A stretch of DNA of 64,000 nt from Nostoc sp. UHCC 0870 (GTDB taxonomy: Bacteria > Cyanobacteriota > Cyanobacteriia > Cyanobacteriales > Nostocaceae), in the NCBI RefSeq assembly GCF_022063185.1, contig NZ_CP091913.1:3473501-3537500 (forward strand), in the 5' to 3' direction. Made by a program: the position numbers and the translations under genes. This document shows positions 41,201-50,700 of the stretch, piece after piece. The notes beneath the pieces are model-generated. The model saw only the letters and a program-made list of their open reading frames with translations. It was not told where the DNA came from and did no database searches. Numbering within the stretch: position 1 is the stretch's first letter; every line of letters begins with the position of its first letter.

Positions 41201-42914
41201 CAATTCCCAAAAAATCCGCTCGCATTGTCAAGACTAAAGTAAACTGGGAAGCATAATTGACTGCTAAAAGTAGTGCATTAAGAAAGCTGTAGGATTCGGC
41301 TGTCTCGGTAAGAGTATAAATTTCTTCAAACTGGTCTGCAACTAACACAAAATGCTTATTTTTTGTAGAAACAATAATGTTTTCAATAAATTGGTATAAT
41401 AGATTTTCATCGTGCCGCAAGTTGATACCTAATTCTAGTTCTGCTAATCTATTGGCAATATTTGTTGATATATCTGTTAGGTTTTGTTCCTGAGAATGAA
41501 GATATTTGCTTAGGGCGATCGCTAAAGCATCAAATGGATATTTCCCTGGGCGAAAACTGACTATTTCTACATTACCATTTGCTTGTAAATGGGGAAGCAA
41601 GCCAGCAAAAACCACAGAAGATTTTCCACTTCCAGAAGCACCCATTACAGGTACTATTGGTTGATTATTTACCGCTTCTACTAATTGAGTAATAAACTTT
41701 TCTCTACCAAAAAAGAAATCTGCATTTTCCTGACGAAACGCAGATAAACCTTGATAAGGACACTCAGGAAGTTCGCCAGTCAGCCCTCCTAAATTTTCCC
41801 AAGTGGGTGGGGGAGTAATTGTATTTTGACAGATAATTGGTAACCAGCTTACCCCCGGTAGTCGCTTCTCAATATCTTTGTCGTCTGCAAGTTCTTTGAG
41901 TTTATCTCTTGCTTGTCTAACTGAATTAAATAACGATTCACCTTGGGAAAACGAACTTAAAAAATATTGGAGAAATTTTTGTGCTGACTTATCAGGTACA
42001 GCTTCCCGCCAAACAATAATATAGGGCAAATTTAAATCTGCTAATTGTCTTGCTAAACCTAAACCATCACAAGAGTTAAAAATTGCTAATTTTAACCCTT
42101 TACTAATTGCCGATCGCAGAGTTTTTTTAATTTCTTCCAAGCTTAAACTATCATCGGCATTAATATTAATTACACCAGTTTGACCATCACTTTTAGTTGC
42201 ACTATGACCTGCGAAAAATAAAATATCGTAAGCTTCTTCCCACAAGGCATTAAAATCAGAACGATTTGGTTCTTTAAGAACTATCAGTTCTGCTGCTCGT
42301 TTATGCAGATGTTGCAGTAGTTTTTGATCTACAATAGTATCAATATTCCTACTATCACCAAAAATACTGATAATTCTTGCTCTTCTAATTTTACCATCAT
42401 TCAATGATTGTTCTGATATTCTAGTAGTGGGAGAGTAAGTGTTAAAACAAACAGCAGCTTCACAGGCAGAATTTCCTGATAATAAATCCCACTCCTGCCA
42501 AGGTAGTCGATGCAAAATATCTTTGGTTGCCAAACAAGTAATTTTCTCTGTGTGGATAACTAGACTAATCTCTAAATTTGGGTGAGAGGGTAGTATCTGG
42601 ATTAATTTTGAATGTAGCGGGGAAAGCCATTCATGTAATCTATGCCGTAAAGACTCTGCATAGTTAAGACAATCTGTTTTGGATATATGAGTTACTTGGT
42701 TACTTTTGAAACTACCCCTATAGCCGTTAAGTATTGAGTAGTATTGTTGTTTCCAACGTTGATACAGAAGAGGAATTTCTTGATCTGGGGGTAGATAGAC
42801 TTCTAATTCTGTGGTTTGGCCTTGTGCATTTGCTAGTGTCACTTCAAGCTGATTTTTACCAAATCCGCCCTCAAAGTCCCCTTCGCCAAACTCTAATTTG
42901 ACCCATATTTCCAT
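38265..42914 (-). CDS. CHAT - STAND ATPase - WD40 protein
   Basis: A 1,549-residue modular protein. A CHAT protease domain (about 150-345) has His in FFAGHSATK (about 235) and Cys in FNSCDGLG (about 280). A STAND-type ATPase (about 375-800) follows: the linker CPYQGLSAFRQENADFFFGRE, Walker A MGASGSGKSS (about 420) and Walker B-like VLVADQFEE. Next come a transmembrane helix (about 838-858) and roughly 14 WD40 repeats (about 930-1520) with regular FSPDGK/VKLW motifs. This architecture is a ligand-gated switch in which the propeller senses and the protease acts; in cyanobacteria such proteins are proposed conflict or cell-death effectors. Target unknown. Confidence 0.85.
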   Translation of the reverse strand: MEIWVKLEFGEGDFEGGFGKNQLEVTLANAQGQTTELEVYLPPDQEIPLLYQRWKQQYYSILNGYRGSFKSNQVTHISKTDCLNYAESLRHRLHEWLSPLHSKLIQILPSHPNLEISLVIHTEKITCLATKDILHRLPWQEWDLLSGNSACEAAVCFNTYSPTTRISEQSLNDGKIRRARIISIFGDSRNIDTIVDQKLLQHLHKRAAELIVLKEPNRSDFNALWEEAYDILFFAGHSATKSDGQTGVININADDSLSLEEIKKTLRSAISKGLKLAIFNSCDGLGLARQLADLNLPYIIVWREAVPDKSAQKFLQYFLSSFSQGESLFNSVRQARDKLKELADDKDIEKRLPGVSWLPIICQNTITPPPTWENLGGLTGELPECPYQGLSAFRQENADFFFGREKFITQLVEAVNNQPIVPVMGASGSGKSSVVFAGLLPHLQANGNVEIVSFRPGKYPFDALAIALSKYLHSQEQNLTDISTNIANRLAELELGINLRHDENLLYQFIENIIVSTKNKHFVLVADQFEEIYTLTETAESYSFLNALLLAVNYASQFTLVLTMRADFLGIALDYPPMAKVLQQYTPLLLTPMEKEELQDVIEKPALKMKVELEEGLTSNLINDVGNHPGRLPLLEFALTQLWLKQKNWYLTHQAYAEIGGLEEALAKHADQVFNSLSVQEKQQAEKVFIQLVRPGEGTEDTKRVATRHDVKPENWSLVKHLADKRLVVTEWDEIEQIETVEIVHEALIREWTTLRDWIEINREFRIWQEMIKPEVREWEKNNPNTDILLTGTRLAIASYWYQQKREQLTQLEQDFINASITRQQQEQRQHNHRQKLIMLGLSGGLVFTLILAGVAWWQSQNARWNEIKAISVSSKALLNSGEYFDAIIEGLKASKKIQQTIPNLTFDVFQDKSKLQKQVDVVLQEALYKVTKRNQLETHEDEVTDVSFSPDGKIIATASQDKTVKLWTVTGREIATLIGHTDLVRSVKFSPTGKTIATSSWDGNVKLWTIEGKLITTLLGNNIKVDSVSFSPDGKIITMGDAKGDIKLWNEEGKLIRTFKGHDQPILNLSFHPDGNILASASQDKTVKLWNLDGRELQTLNGHKDWVWSVTFSPDGQKIATASRDETAKIWSIKGNLLKTFNGHKNAVTSVSFSPDNTLIASSSADTTVKIWSESGEEIQTLQGHKDWVWSVNFSPDGKMMATASKDGTAKIWQIKKDKYQIHQAHKDAIYSLSFSPDGNKYATASKDKTVKIWEHSGKLLKPLQCENKEFTNVSFSPNGQIIAAATKDGHIILWNLLGNKINAFQGHDQKWIWQVSFSPDGNTIASAGHNGTIEIRNLNGRLIHTITAHKKGQDEDGEGVNSVTFSPDGKIIASAGWDKKVKLWTLDGKLLNTFAQHNDGVHSVSFSPDGKIIATASEDKTVKLWTLAGELITTLKGHNAGVFHVRFSPDGKTIATASLDYKVKLWSLDGKELETYQGHDDYVFSLDFHPDGKTLASVDKTGKLILWDLNLNTNQLLVDSCSWVSDYLQHNIKVNESDRNLCKRLPQ

Positions 42915-43681
42915 ATGAAACCTTAAGTGATTTAACTGATGATATTAGGTGTGCTAATTTTTATATTAGCTGTTTTTAGTTATTTATACTTAAGGAATTA
43001 GCAAGAATTTATATTATTTGGCAATATTTTTAGACTGTCTATCCACCTGAAAAAATAGCTAGCATGATACGACATAACCATCAAAATGGCTATTAATGTA
43101 GTAATTTTTAAGCGGTTTTAACGAATATATACGGCAATGTTTATAAACATTCATAATCTAAACTTATCAGAGTGATAATATATAAGTAAGCTAAATTGTT
43201 GCTAGTGAACCAATACCTCAGCAAAAAGCGATTAAAGGGTTATCGCAGACATTCCTACCTTAATACTGGTCTAGCGAAGAAATGTAATGGACAGTAAGAT
43301 AGCCAGGATTGACGCAAGAGTCACAATTGGTGGTTGGTGCGTGACGCTATAAGTCTCATGACTACGTTCAAATATTCTCGCTGCGTCACGCACCCTACAG
43401 AAAAAATATGCCAGTTGCGTAAGTCCTAATAGCTTCAATTGGATGGAAACTGTGTAAATCTATCTCTCAAAGTAACCAGAATTATTAAGGTATTAAATAG
43501 TTACGAAACTGCATAAAAGGTATGTCTAATTACCTAAAGCTTTTTCAGACAGCAGCAAATTTAATAACTCACAATTCCATTGGAATTGGGGTTAAGTATG
43601 CAGTCTATGCAAAAGCAGTTTGGGACAATTGCAGCAGTTTAGAAATAATTCCCGTCCTTGCAAACATAAGGAGCAGTAATT
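42915..43681. other. 767-bp intergenic region containing a MITE
   Basis: Upstream region of the CHAT-WD40 gene and of the CBS gene. It holds the element at 43306-43426; otherwise it is AT-rich without a convincing gene. A short frame at 43522-43806 overlaps the CBS gene and is judged spurious. Confidence 0.5.
43306..43426. repeat. 121-bp MITE-like element, GGACTTACGCAA-type ends
   Basis: The ends GGATTGACGCAA and TTGCGTAAGTCC are inverted (two differences). Inside, GGTGCGTGACGC (43336-43347) pairs exactly with GCGTCACGCACC (43383-43394). No coding capacity. Confidence 0.75.
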
Positions 43682-44275
43682 ATGAGAGCCAAACAAATTA
43701 TGACTCAAGATGTAGCTACTATTCGCGGTTCAGCAACTGTAGCAGAAGCAGTCAGACTATTGAGGCTCAAAGGACTGCGAGCGTTAATCGTAGAACCTCG
43801 TCATAGTGCTGATGCTTACGGTATTGTAACCGTTGCTGATATTGCAGGTAAGGTTGTGGCTTATGGTAAAGACCCTGAAAAAATTCATGTCTACGAAATC
43901 ATGAGTAAACCCTGCATCGTTGTTGATCCTGACCTCGATGTAGAATATGTAGCACGATTATTCTCAACCACAAATATATGGTGTGCGCCTGTAATTCAAG
44001 GTGAATTAATGGGCGTGATTTCTGTTACTGATATTGTGAGCAAGGATGACTTTATGGCTAAACCCAAACTAGTATTCTTGCGTAAAGAACTGCACAAAGC
44101 TGTTTCTGATGCACGGGCGATTTCTGCTAACTATGGGTCAGACTCTAAACGAGCTATTGAAGCTTGGGATTTCGTAGACGAAATTGAAGCAGAAGCACGT
44201 TATTATGGCTTACCAAAATCCGAGAAATCCACTAGAGAGATATTTGCTGAAAAACCACAGCTAGTTAGCATCTAG
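43682..44275 (+). CDS. CBS-domain pair protein
   Basis: A 197-residue protein with two CBS motifs: MTQDVATIRGSATVAEAVRLL to YGIVTVADI, and MSKPCIVVDPDLDVEYVARL to GVISVTDIVSKDD. CBS pairs bind adenine nucleotides and regulate attached or partner proteins. The C-terminal 60 residues are helical with no known domain. AGGAGCAGTAATT precedes the ATG. A good terminator follows, so it is a single-gene unit. Confidence 0.88.
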   Translation: MRAKQIMTQDVATIRGSATVAEAVRLLRLKGLRALIVEPRHSADAYGIVTVADIAGKVVAYGKDPEKIHVYEIMSKPCIVVDPDLDVEYVARLFSTTNIWCAPVIQGELMGVISVTDIVSKDDFMAKPKLVFLRKELHKAVSDARAISANYGSDSKRAIEAWDFVDEIEAEARYYGLPKSEKSTREIFAEKPQLVSI

Positions 44276-44286
44276 CGTTAGAAGTC

Positions 44287-44336
44287 AAAAGTAAAAAGGT
44301 AAAGATAAAAAAAGTTTTACTGCCTTTTTACTTTTT
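44287..44336 (+). terminator. Terminator after the CBS gene
   Basis: AAAAGTAAAAAGG (44287-44299) pairs with CCTTTTTACTTTT (44323-44335), whose own T runs supply the U-rich side. Confidence 0.65.
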
Positions 44337-44421
44337 AGAGTCTGAGTTTACAACTCTAACTTTCAGAATTCTATAGCATTGTGTTTAGAAATGGTGGGCA
44401 TTGCTCACCATTACCTTTATT

Positions 44422-44679
44422 AGACCTTTTGCAAAAGTCTGAAAATGAGATGTGTCATTTTGAATGAAATGTAGAATCTTTGAGATGTTTCGCTTCGCTC
44501 AACATGACAGCTTATAGCGTTTCTTAATCACATGAGGTATATCATAGCCCCCTCCTTGCGGCGGAGAGAAGTCTGAGCGGCGGTTTCCGCCGAACAGAAC
44601 TTCGGGGGAGGGGGTTGGGGGTGGGGTTCTTGTACCTCACTAGAACGATAACCGCTATAAGCATTTATGCAAGAGGTCT
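44422..44679. repeat. MITE (AGACCTNTTGCA ends) with a second MITE nested in it
   Basis: The outer element starts AGACCTTTTGCAAAAG and ends ATGCAAGAGGTCT. An inner element, 44512-44660, starts TTATAGCGTTTC and ends CGCTATAA, carrying a G/C-rich stem around CCCCCTCC and GGAGGGGG. The inner unit interrupts the outer one. Related copies of both families lie inverted at 51968-52221. Confidence 0.75.
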
Positions 44680-44711
44680 ATTGTGCAAATTGTTTCTAAA
44701 TACAACAACCA

Positions 44712-45179
44712 ATGATGAATCAAATCAGTAACCCCAATTTTAGTACAGCAACTCAACAATGGTTGATAGCGAACGGTTACAGCATTCAAGACTTAAATCA
44801 GCCTGGGGAAAATGGCGATACAGCTTTGATGAAGGCTACAAGGGAAGGAGTTTACACAGTCGTGAAAGAATTAATTGATGCGGGTGCGGAGATTAATGCC
44901 AAAAATAATGATAGTAATAATGCTTTATGGTTTGCTTGTTTTGGCAATCACTACGATTTAATTAATTTGCTCCTAGCTGCCAAAATTGATATCAATAATC
45001 AAAATGATAATGGTGCAACTGTTTTAATGTATGCCGCTTCATCTGGTAAAGCAGAAGTTGTGAAATTACTTTTACAATACCATCCTAACTTAGATTTAAA
45101 GAATTTGGATGACTATAGAGCCATAGATTTTGCTAGCACAACAGAAGTTTTAAGGATATTGAAAAATGCGTCAAGATAA
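44712..45179 (+). CDS. Ankyrin repeat protein
   Basis: A 155-residue protein with about three ankyrin repeats: NGDTALMKATREGVYTVVKE, NNALWFACFGNHYDLINLLL and NGATVLMYAASSGKAEVVKL. Ankyrin repeats mediate protein binding. Its end overlaps the SagB-like gene by 14 bp, implying co-translation and a shared task. Confidence 0.9.
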   Translation: MMNQISNPNFSTATQQWLIANGYSIQDLNQPGENGDTALMKATREGVYTVVKELIDAGAEINAKNNDSNNALWFACFGNHYDLINLLLAAKIDINNQNDNGATVLMYAASSGKAEVVKLLLQYHPNLDLKNLDDYRAIDFASTTEVLRILKNASR

Positions 45180-46452
45180 TAGTTCTGGTAAAGCTTACCA
45201 TGAGGCTACCAAGCATTCTTACTTATCGGTGCAGCTTGATCCAAATTATATTGATGCTTCAACTCAACCAATTGCATTTAAAGTTTATCCAAAGTTTTAT
45301 AGAAGAGTGAAATTAAATCTCAATAATAAAATTCACTCTTTTATTTGGTTAACTAGTGCAGTTACTTTAGAGAAGGTATATAACAATGTTCCCTACAAAC
45401 TGCGGGTAAATCCATCAGCTGGCGCACTGTATCCTACGGAGGTGTACGTACAGATTCGAGGTGTGTCGGATATAGTAGATGGTATCTATCATGTAGAAGT
45501 TGAGAATAATTGTCTAACACTCATCTATGAATTAATTGATGATGGGTTAGAGAGTTATATTATACCGAACAAAAGTATAAGCGGATTCATTTTTTTCATT
45601 AGTTCTGTTTATTATAGGTCTAGTTGGAAATATAAAAACAGGAGCATAAGATATTGCCTGTTAGATAGCGGACACCATTTAGGTGCTATTGCAGCTTCAG
45701 CTTATCTTCATGAACGTGATATCCAGCTAATTTTTGACTTTGATAAACTTGCTCTCAATACAGCTTTAGGGTTTGAGAATAAAGAGTTTATTACGGCTTG
45801 TGTGGTATCTGGTGAAGCACAAGATCAGAAAGTTAGACAACTCAGACTGAAAGTTCCTTTTGTTTGTGGTACAGATTATTTTGAAGCTAATCAATTTATT
45901 GAAGATAGCTATCAAACAACAGCTTGTCAAACAAGTCATCAACAACAACTTAAGCAGCCTCAATTTGATTTTGAACCAGACAAATTTTATGAAACTGTCT
46001 GGAATAGACGTTCAATTAGACGTTTCCGGAAAGAGTCTATTTTGCAAGAACAATATTTATATGTCTTGCAAAAAATAGAGCAGTCAATCCCCACAGAAAA
46101 CTTTGAGGAAGTAGAAATTTACTCTGTGGTGCATCGTGTTGAGGGAATGTTACCAGGGTTATATAAAGGCGCGAATTTGATTAAAGCAGGTAACTTCAGC
46201 GAACAGACTGGTTACTTGTGTATTAATCAAGCAATAGCGAAAGATTGTGGTGTGATTTTCTTTTTTGTATGTGAATATACCAGCTATCAAACAGCTATGC
46301 AGATAGCGGGGTTTCTGGGACAAAGAATTTATCTGGTGAGTAATTATATAGGCATTCAATGTAGTGGCATTGGTGCTTTTTATGATAATGAAACTCAGGA
46401 ATTCTTAGAAACAGATAAAGATGTGCTTTATGCAATGGCAATTGGAATTTAA
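45166..46452 (+). CDS. SagB/ThcOx-type nitroreductase-fold protein
   Basis: A 428-residue protein with two nitroreductase-like halves. The first has LRVNPSAGALYPTEVYV and LDSGHHLGAIAASAYL, and the second WNRRSIRRFRKESI and NYIGIQCSGIGAFYDNE. SagB-type flavoenzymes oxidise azoline rings in peptide natural products; stand-alone homologues in cyanobacteria lack a known substrate. No precursor peptide or YcaO gene is nearby. Located between an ankyrin gene and a small conserved gene upstream of hupW. Confidence 0.8.
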   Translation: MRQDNSSGKAYHEATKHSYLSVQLDPNYIDASTQPIAFKVYPKFYRRVKLNLNNKIHSFIWLTSAVTLEKVYNNVPYKLRVNPSAGALYPTEVYVQIRGVSDIVDGIYHVEVENNCLTLIYELIDDGLESYIIPNKSISGFIFFISSVYYRSSWKYKNRSIRYCLLDSGHHLGAIAASAYLHERDIQLIFDFDKLALNTALGFENKEFITACVVSGEAQDQKVRQLRLKVPFVCGTDYFEANQFIEDSYQTTACQTSHQQQLKQPQFDFEPDKFYETVWNRRSIRRFRKESILQEQYLYVLQKIEQSIPTENFEEVEIYSVVHRVEGMLPGLYKGANLIKAGNFSEQTGYLCINQAIAKDCGVIFFFVCEYTSYQTAMQIAGFLGQRIYLVSNYIGIQCSGIGAFYDNETQEFLETDKDVLYAMAIGI

Positions 46453-46470
46453 GTAGGGATGTAAACAGAA

Positions 46471-46845
46471 ATGAGCGGGCAGAGGTATCATTTTAACGGT
46501 GATGACTATCATCCTATGCAGCAATCATCGGCTGATATTATATTGAGACAGCAACTAGAGTATTCGATTAGTAGATACTTTTACGAAGCGTGCGATCGCA
46601 CTCTACAAAATCTGCTATCTAATTGTCGATGGTATGTGACAACCCAAGCCAACGCCATGACGTTGGTGATTGAATGTCCCGATCAAGTTACCAACTGGCG
46701 GGTTTTACAAAAACTTGTCCCAATGGGGAAATTGCTCAACCAAATAGTTAGCAGTGCTAAAATTCGGGTTTGTCCCCCAGAAAGTGAAGGTGTACCGTTT
46801 GAAATGAGGGTAGATGAACTCTCTGTTTATCGGGATATGGCCTAA
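46471..46845 (+). CDS. Conserved hypothetical protein
   Basis: A 124-residue protein of unrecognised family with no signal peptide. It has a helical N-terminal half (ADIILRQQLEYSISRYFYEA) and a strand-rich centre (RWYVTTQANAMTLVIECP), then a short MRVDELSVYRDM tail. It starts 18 bp after the SagB-like gene, so it is probably the third gene of that operon. It is convergent with hupW. Confidence 0.65.
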   Translation: MSGQRYHFNGDDYHPMQQSSADIILRQQLEYSISRYFYEACDRTLQNLLSNCRWYVTTQANAMTLVIECPDQVTNWRVLQKLVPMGKLLNQIVSSAKIRVCPPESEGVPFEMRVDELSVYRDMA

Positions 46846-46894
46846 GTGGGAGACAAGGGAGACGAGATTTTTCCCCGTCCCCAGTCCCCAGTCC

Positions 46895-47356
46895 CTAACT
46901 ACGAATTATTGTAATTATTTTCTCAAATACCAAATCAGCCGAATTTTGCACCATAGGACTTAAATCAAGTCCAAAATCAAGATTTGCTGCTTCAATTAAA
47001 TAAACAGTCACCTCTTGGGGAAAATCATCTTGAAAGATTTTCCTACCGATGGCTAAAGCATGATCCCAACGAAAATCATGCAAATTATAACTAGGTTCTG
47101 GTAAGGCTGCCAATTCCTCACCAGGAACTTGAAACACTGCGCCAGGTTCAGCACCAGTTGAACTTGCATCAATAATGACTAATTTTTTACTCCCTCTAGC
47201 TTGAAACATTACCTCCATTCCGGCTGTTCCACAGTCATATACCTGCACATCAGGATGGGGATTTTCAGCTAGATATTTTTGTAGGCGTTGAGCAATAATT
47301 ACGCCTATACCGTCGTCACGGCGATTCAGATTTCCACAACCAATAATAGTGAGCAT
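46895..47356 (-). CDS. hupW: Hydrogenase maturation protease HupW
   Basis: A 153-residue M52 peptidase. The metal-binding Asp and His positions fall in GCGNLNRRDDGIG (N-terminus), IIDASSTGAEPG and NLHDFRWDHALAIG. It would trim the C-terminus of the uptake hydrogenase large subunit HupL after nickel insertion. Uptake hydrogenase recycles H2 made by nitrogenase in heterocysts, which fits its place near nif; hupSL itself is not in the window. HoxW, the bidirectional enzyme's protease, is the main alternative. Confidence 0.85.
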   Translation of the reverse strand: MLTIIGCGNLNRRDDGIGVIIAQRLQKYLAENPHPDVQVYDCGTAGMEVMFQARGSKKLVIIDASSTGAEPGAVFQVPGEELAALPEPSYNLHDFRWDHALAIGRKIFQDDFPQEVTVYLIEAANLDFGLDLSPMVQNSADLVFEKIITIIRS

Positions 47357-47371
47357 TTTGTATCCTATTAT

Positions 47372-47497
47372 TCTAGTAGTCCATCAAATTTGAATTGAGG
47401 GATAAGCTTTTTTTGTAGTAAGGACTTTAGTCCTTAGAAAAATCAGGACTAAAGTCCTTACTACGAACCGTCAAAACTAACTTGATAGACCACTAGA
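47372..47497. repeat. 126-bp MITE-like element with perfect internal stem
   Basis: The ends TCTAGTAGTCCATCAA and TTGATAGACCACTAGA are inverted with few differences. Inside, a 20-bp arm (47415-47434) pairs exactly with 47445-47464. It lies between the divergent hupW and CheB-CheR hybrid genes. The rest of this 361-bp gap is AT-rich. Confidence 0.8.
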
Positions 47498-47717
47498 CTG
47501 TAGAGATGTTGTATGCAACGTCTCTACGTCATTGATTTGGTGCAACTTCATAGAGAATTGGTATTAATATACAATTTTTCTATCTACAGAGGGATTTATT
47601 TATTTATCATGTATCTGATGCACATGATGTAATCACATTTAGCTAGAGTGAAATTAGAAATATTAAAAATTTCATTAAGAAACATACTACATTCTCAATT
47701 GCGATCGGCTGCATATA

Positions 47718-50700
47718 ATGAACTCTAGGCAATCTTCTGAAAATTTTCCATCTGATTCCTCTGACGAGCCACAGGAGAACCAAAATGAACTGTTTCCAAT
47801 AGTTAGCATGGGTGCATCTGCGGGAGGATTACAAGCATTCACAGAATTACTCAGCCATTTGCCCACAGATACGGGTATGGGATTTGTGCTAATTCAGCAT
47901 TTAAGTCCCCATCAAAAAAGTATGTTGACAGAGATTCTGGGTAGGACAACCCAAATGCCTGTAGTAGAGGCACAGGATGGGATGTGTGTAGAACCAAATC
48001 ATGTCTACGTGATTCCACCCAACGCCGTGATGACAATTTCGCAAGGAGTATTAAAACTGTCACCGCGAGACAAAATCCAGGGGTTGCCTACGACAGTGGA
48101 TACTTTCTTTTGTTCCCTAGCAGAAGATTACGGAAACAAAGCTATTGGAGTGATTCTATCGGGGGGAGACTCTGACGGCACAAAGGGACTGGAAATGATC
48201 AAAGATGCTGGCGGTATTACCTTTGCTCAGTGTGAAGCCTCGGCACAAGTCAGTAGTATGCCAAATACGGCTGTGGCTTCTGGTCATGTAGATTTTATCC
48301 TCACCCCGCAACAAATCGCTGAGGAGTTGGGAAAAATCAGCCGTCATCCCTACGTCAAACACCCTACCCCAATCCCACCAACAGAGGAGATACCAGAAAG
48401 CGGTAATGCGCTGGCGATAATCTTCCGGTTGTTGCGGGTGTCCACAGGTGTTGACTTTACCCATTATAAGCAGAATACTCTGAAACGGCGGCTTTCCAGG
48501 CGGATGATGTTGTACAAGCTGGAAAATTTGGAAGATTACGCTCGGTATCTCCAAAATAACCCGGCAGAAGTAACCGCGTTGTATCAGGATTTGCTAATTA
48601 CTGTCACCAGTTTTTTCCGTGACCCTGAATCCTTTGCAGCCTTAAAAACCACAATTTTTCCGCTTATTGCCAAGGAACACCAGCCAGACTCGCCCATTCG
48701 CGTCTGGGTAGCTGGATGTTCCACTGGGGAAGAAGCCTACTCTATTGCTATTTGCTGGATGGAGTTTTTGGATGTTCAGAAAATCAATCTGCCCATCCAG
48801 ATTTTTGCTACGGATATCAATGAGGTAGCAATTGAGAAAGCCAGAGGAGGGATTTACAAGCCCAACCAGGTAGCAGATATCTCTCCCGACCGTCTACAGC
48901 GATTTTTTGTGCAGGTAGATGGTAATTATCAGATTAGTAAGCCAGTGCGTGAACTGTGTGTTTTCGCTAGGCACAACCTGATTAATGATCCGCCATTTTC
49001 TCGACTGGATCTGATTACTTGCCGCAATGTATTAATTTACTTAAGCTCTCCTTTACAGAAAAAACTCCTGCCCATGTTCCACTATGGTCTCCAGCCAACA
49101 GGCTTTCTGATGTTAGGCACTTCGGAGACAGTGGGTGAGTTTTCTAACTTATTTACTTTAGTAGACAAAAAGTACAAGATTTATTCTCGAAAAATAGCAC
49201 AGGCTCGGATCAGTATTGATCTGATGCCTAGTAATTATCCCCCAGACACTCTGAACCCTCTGCCCTCAATGCGAGAAGATACCTGGAATGGCCAAGAAAT
49301 TTTGAAAGCAGCTGACAGGATTGTGTTGAATCAATATGCCCCAGTGGGGGTAATTATCAACAACGAACTGGAGATTTTGCAGTTTCGGGGACAGACTAGT
49401 TCCTATCTACAACCGCCACCTGGTAGACCCAGCTTTAACCTGCTGAAAATGGCTAAAGAAGAATTACGGATAGAACTACGCACCGCCGTCCACCAGGCTA
49501 AAAAGCAGAAGCTATCCGTGAGGAAGGAAGGCTTACAAATCAGAGAAGATCATCAAGTGAGGCTGGTGAAGATTGATGTGATTCCGTTCCAATCTGTGGC
49601 GGATACAGAACTGTACTTTATAGTGCTGTTTCAAGATATGCCCCCAGAAGTAGCTAGTGATGCTCGTACAGAAAATACTACTACTAGCGATGGACGCAAT
49701 GTCAAATCTAGACGGGGCAAACAAGCGAGTTACGAGCAGGAAAACTCTCGGCTCAAACAGGAATTAGCAAATACTAAAGAATATTTGCAATCTATTATTG
49801 AGGAGCAGCAAGCCACTAATCAAGACCTGAGAGCAGCCAACGAAGAAATTCTCTCCAGTAACGAAGAACTGCAAAGCACTAATGAGGAATTGGAAACAGC
49901 CAAGGAAGAGATTCAGGCTACTAATGAAGAACTCTTCACAATTAACGCCGAACTACAACGACGGAACATTGAGTCCATTCAAATTAGTAACGATTTGCAA
50001 AATCTCCTGACTTGTATTAGTATTCCTATCCTCATGTTGGGTAGTGATCTGGCGATTCGGCGTTTTACTCCTGGAGCAGAGAGAATATTTAACTTGATTC
50101 CTACGGATGTGGGGCGACCGCTTAGTGATATTAAGCACAATTTAAATATTTCTGATTTAGAACCAAAAATTTTACAGGTAATTAGCACTCTTAATTATAA
50201 AACTCAGGAAGTTCAAGACGGAGAAGGGCATTGGTATGACCTAAGAATTAGACCATATCGGACAATAGACAACAAAATTGATGGTGCTGTGGTGATTTTG
50301 GTAGATATTGATGCTCTCAAAGAAAGTGCCAAGCAGCTGAGAGTATCCATAGATTATGCCCAAGCAATTGTGGATACAATGAGGGAGTCTCTAGTGGTTC
50401 TAGATAAAGACTTACGGGTGATCAGTGCCAATCAGTTTTTCTACGAAACATTCCAGACTATACCAGAAAATACAGAAAACTATCTCATCTATGAAATTGG
50501 TAATGGACAGTGGAATCTTCCCCTGTTGCGATCGCTCCTAGAAGATATTCTCCCCCAGCAAACCCAGGTTCAAGGTTTTGAGGTTGAGTGTAATTTTGAG
50601 GAAATCGGACACAAAATTATGCAGCTCAATGGCCGGAAAATGACTACACAAGAGAATCGAGAAATGATTCTTCTCTTGATTGAAGACATCACAGAACGAA

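Noticed and set aside
43522..43806. 94-residue frame upstream of the CBS gene
   Set aside because: Overlaps the start of a clear CBS-domain gene by 125 bp, and its C-terminal half is a frame-shadow of that gene.
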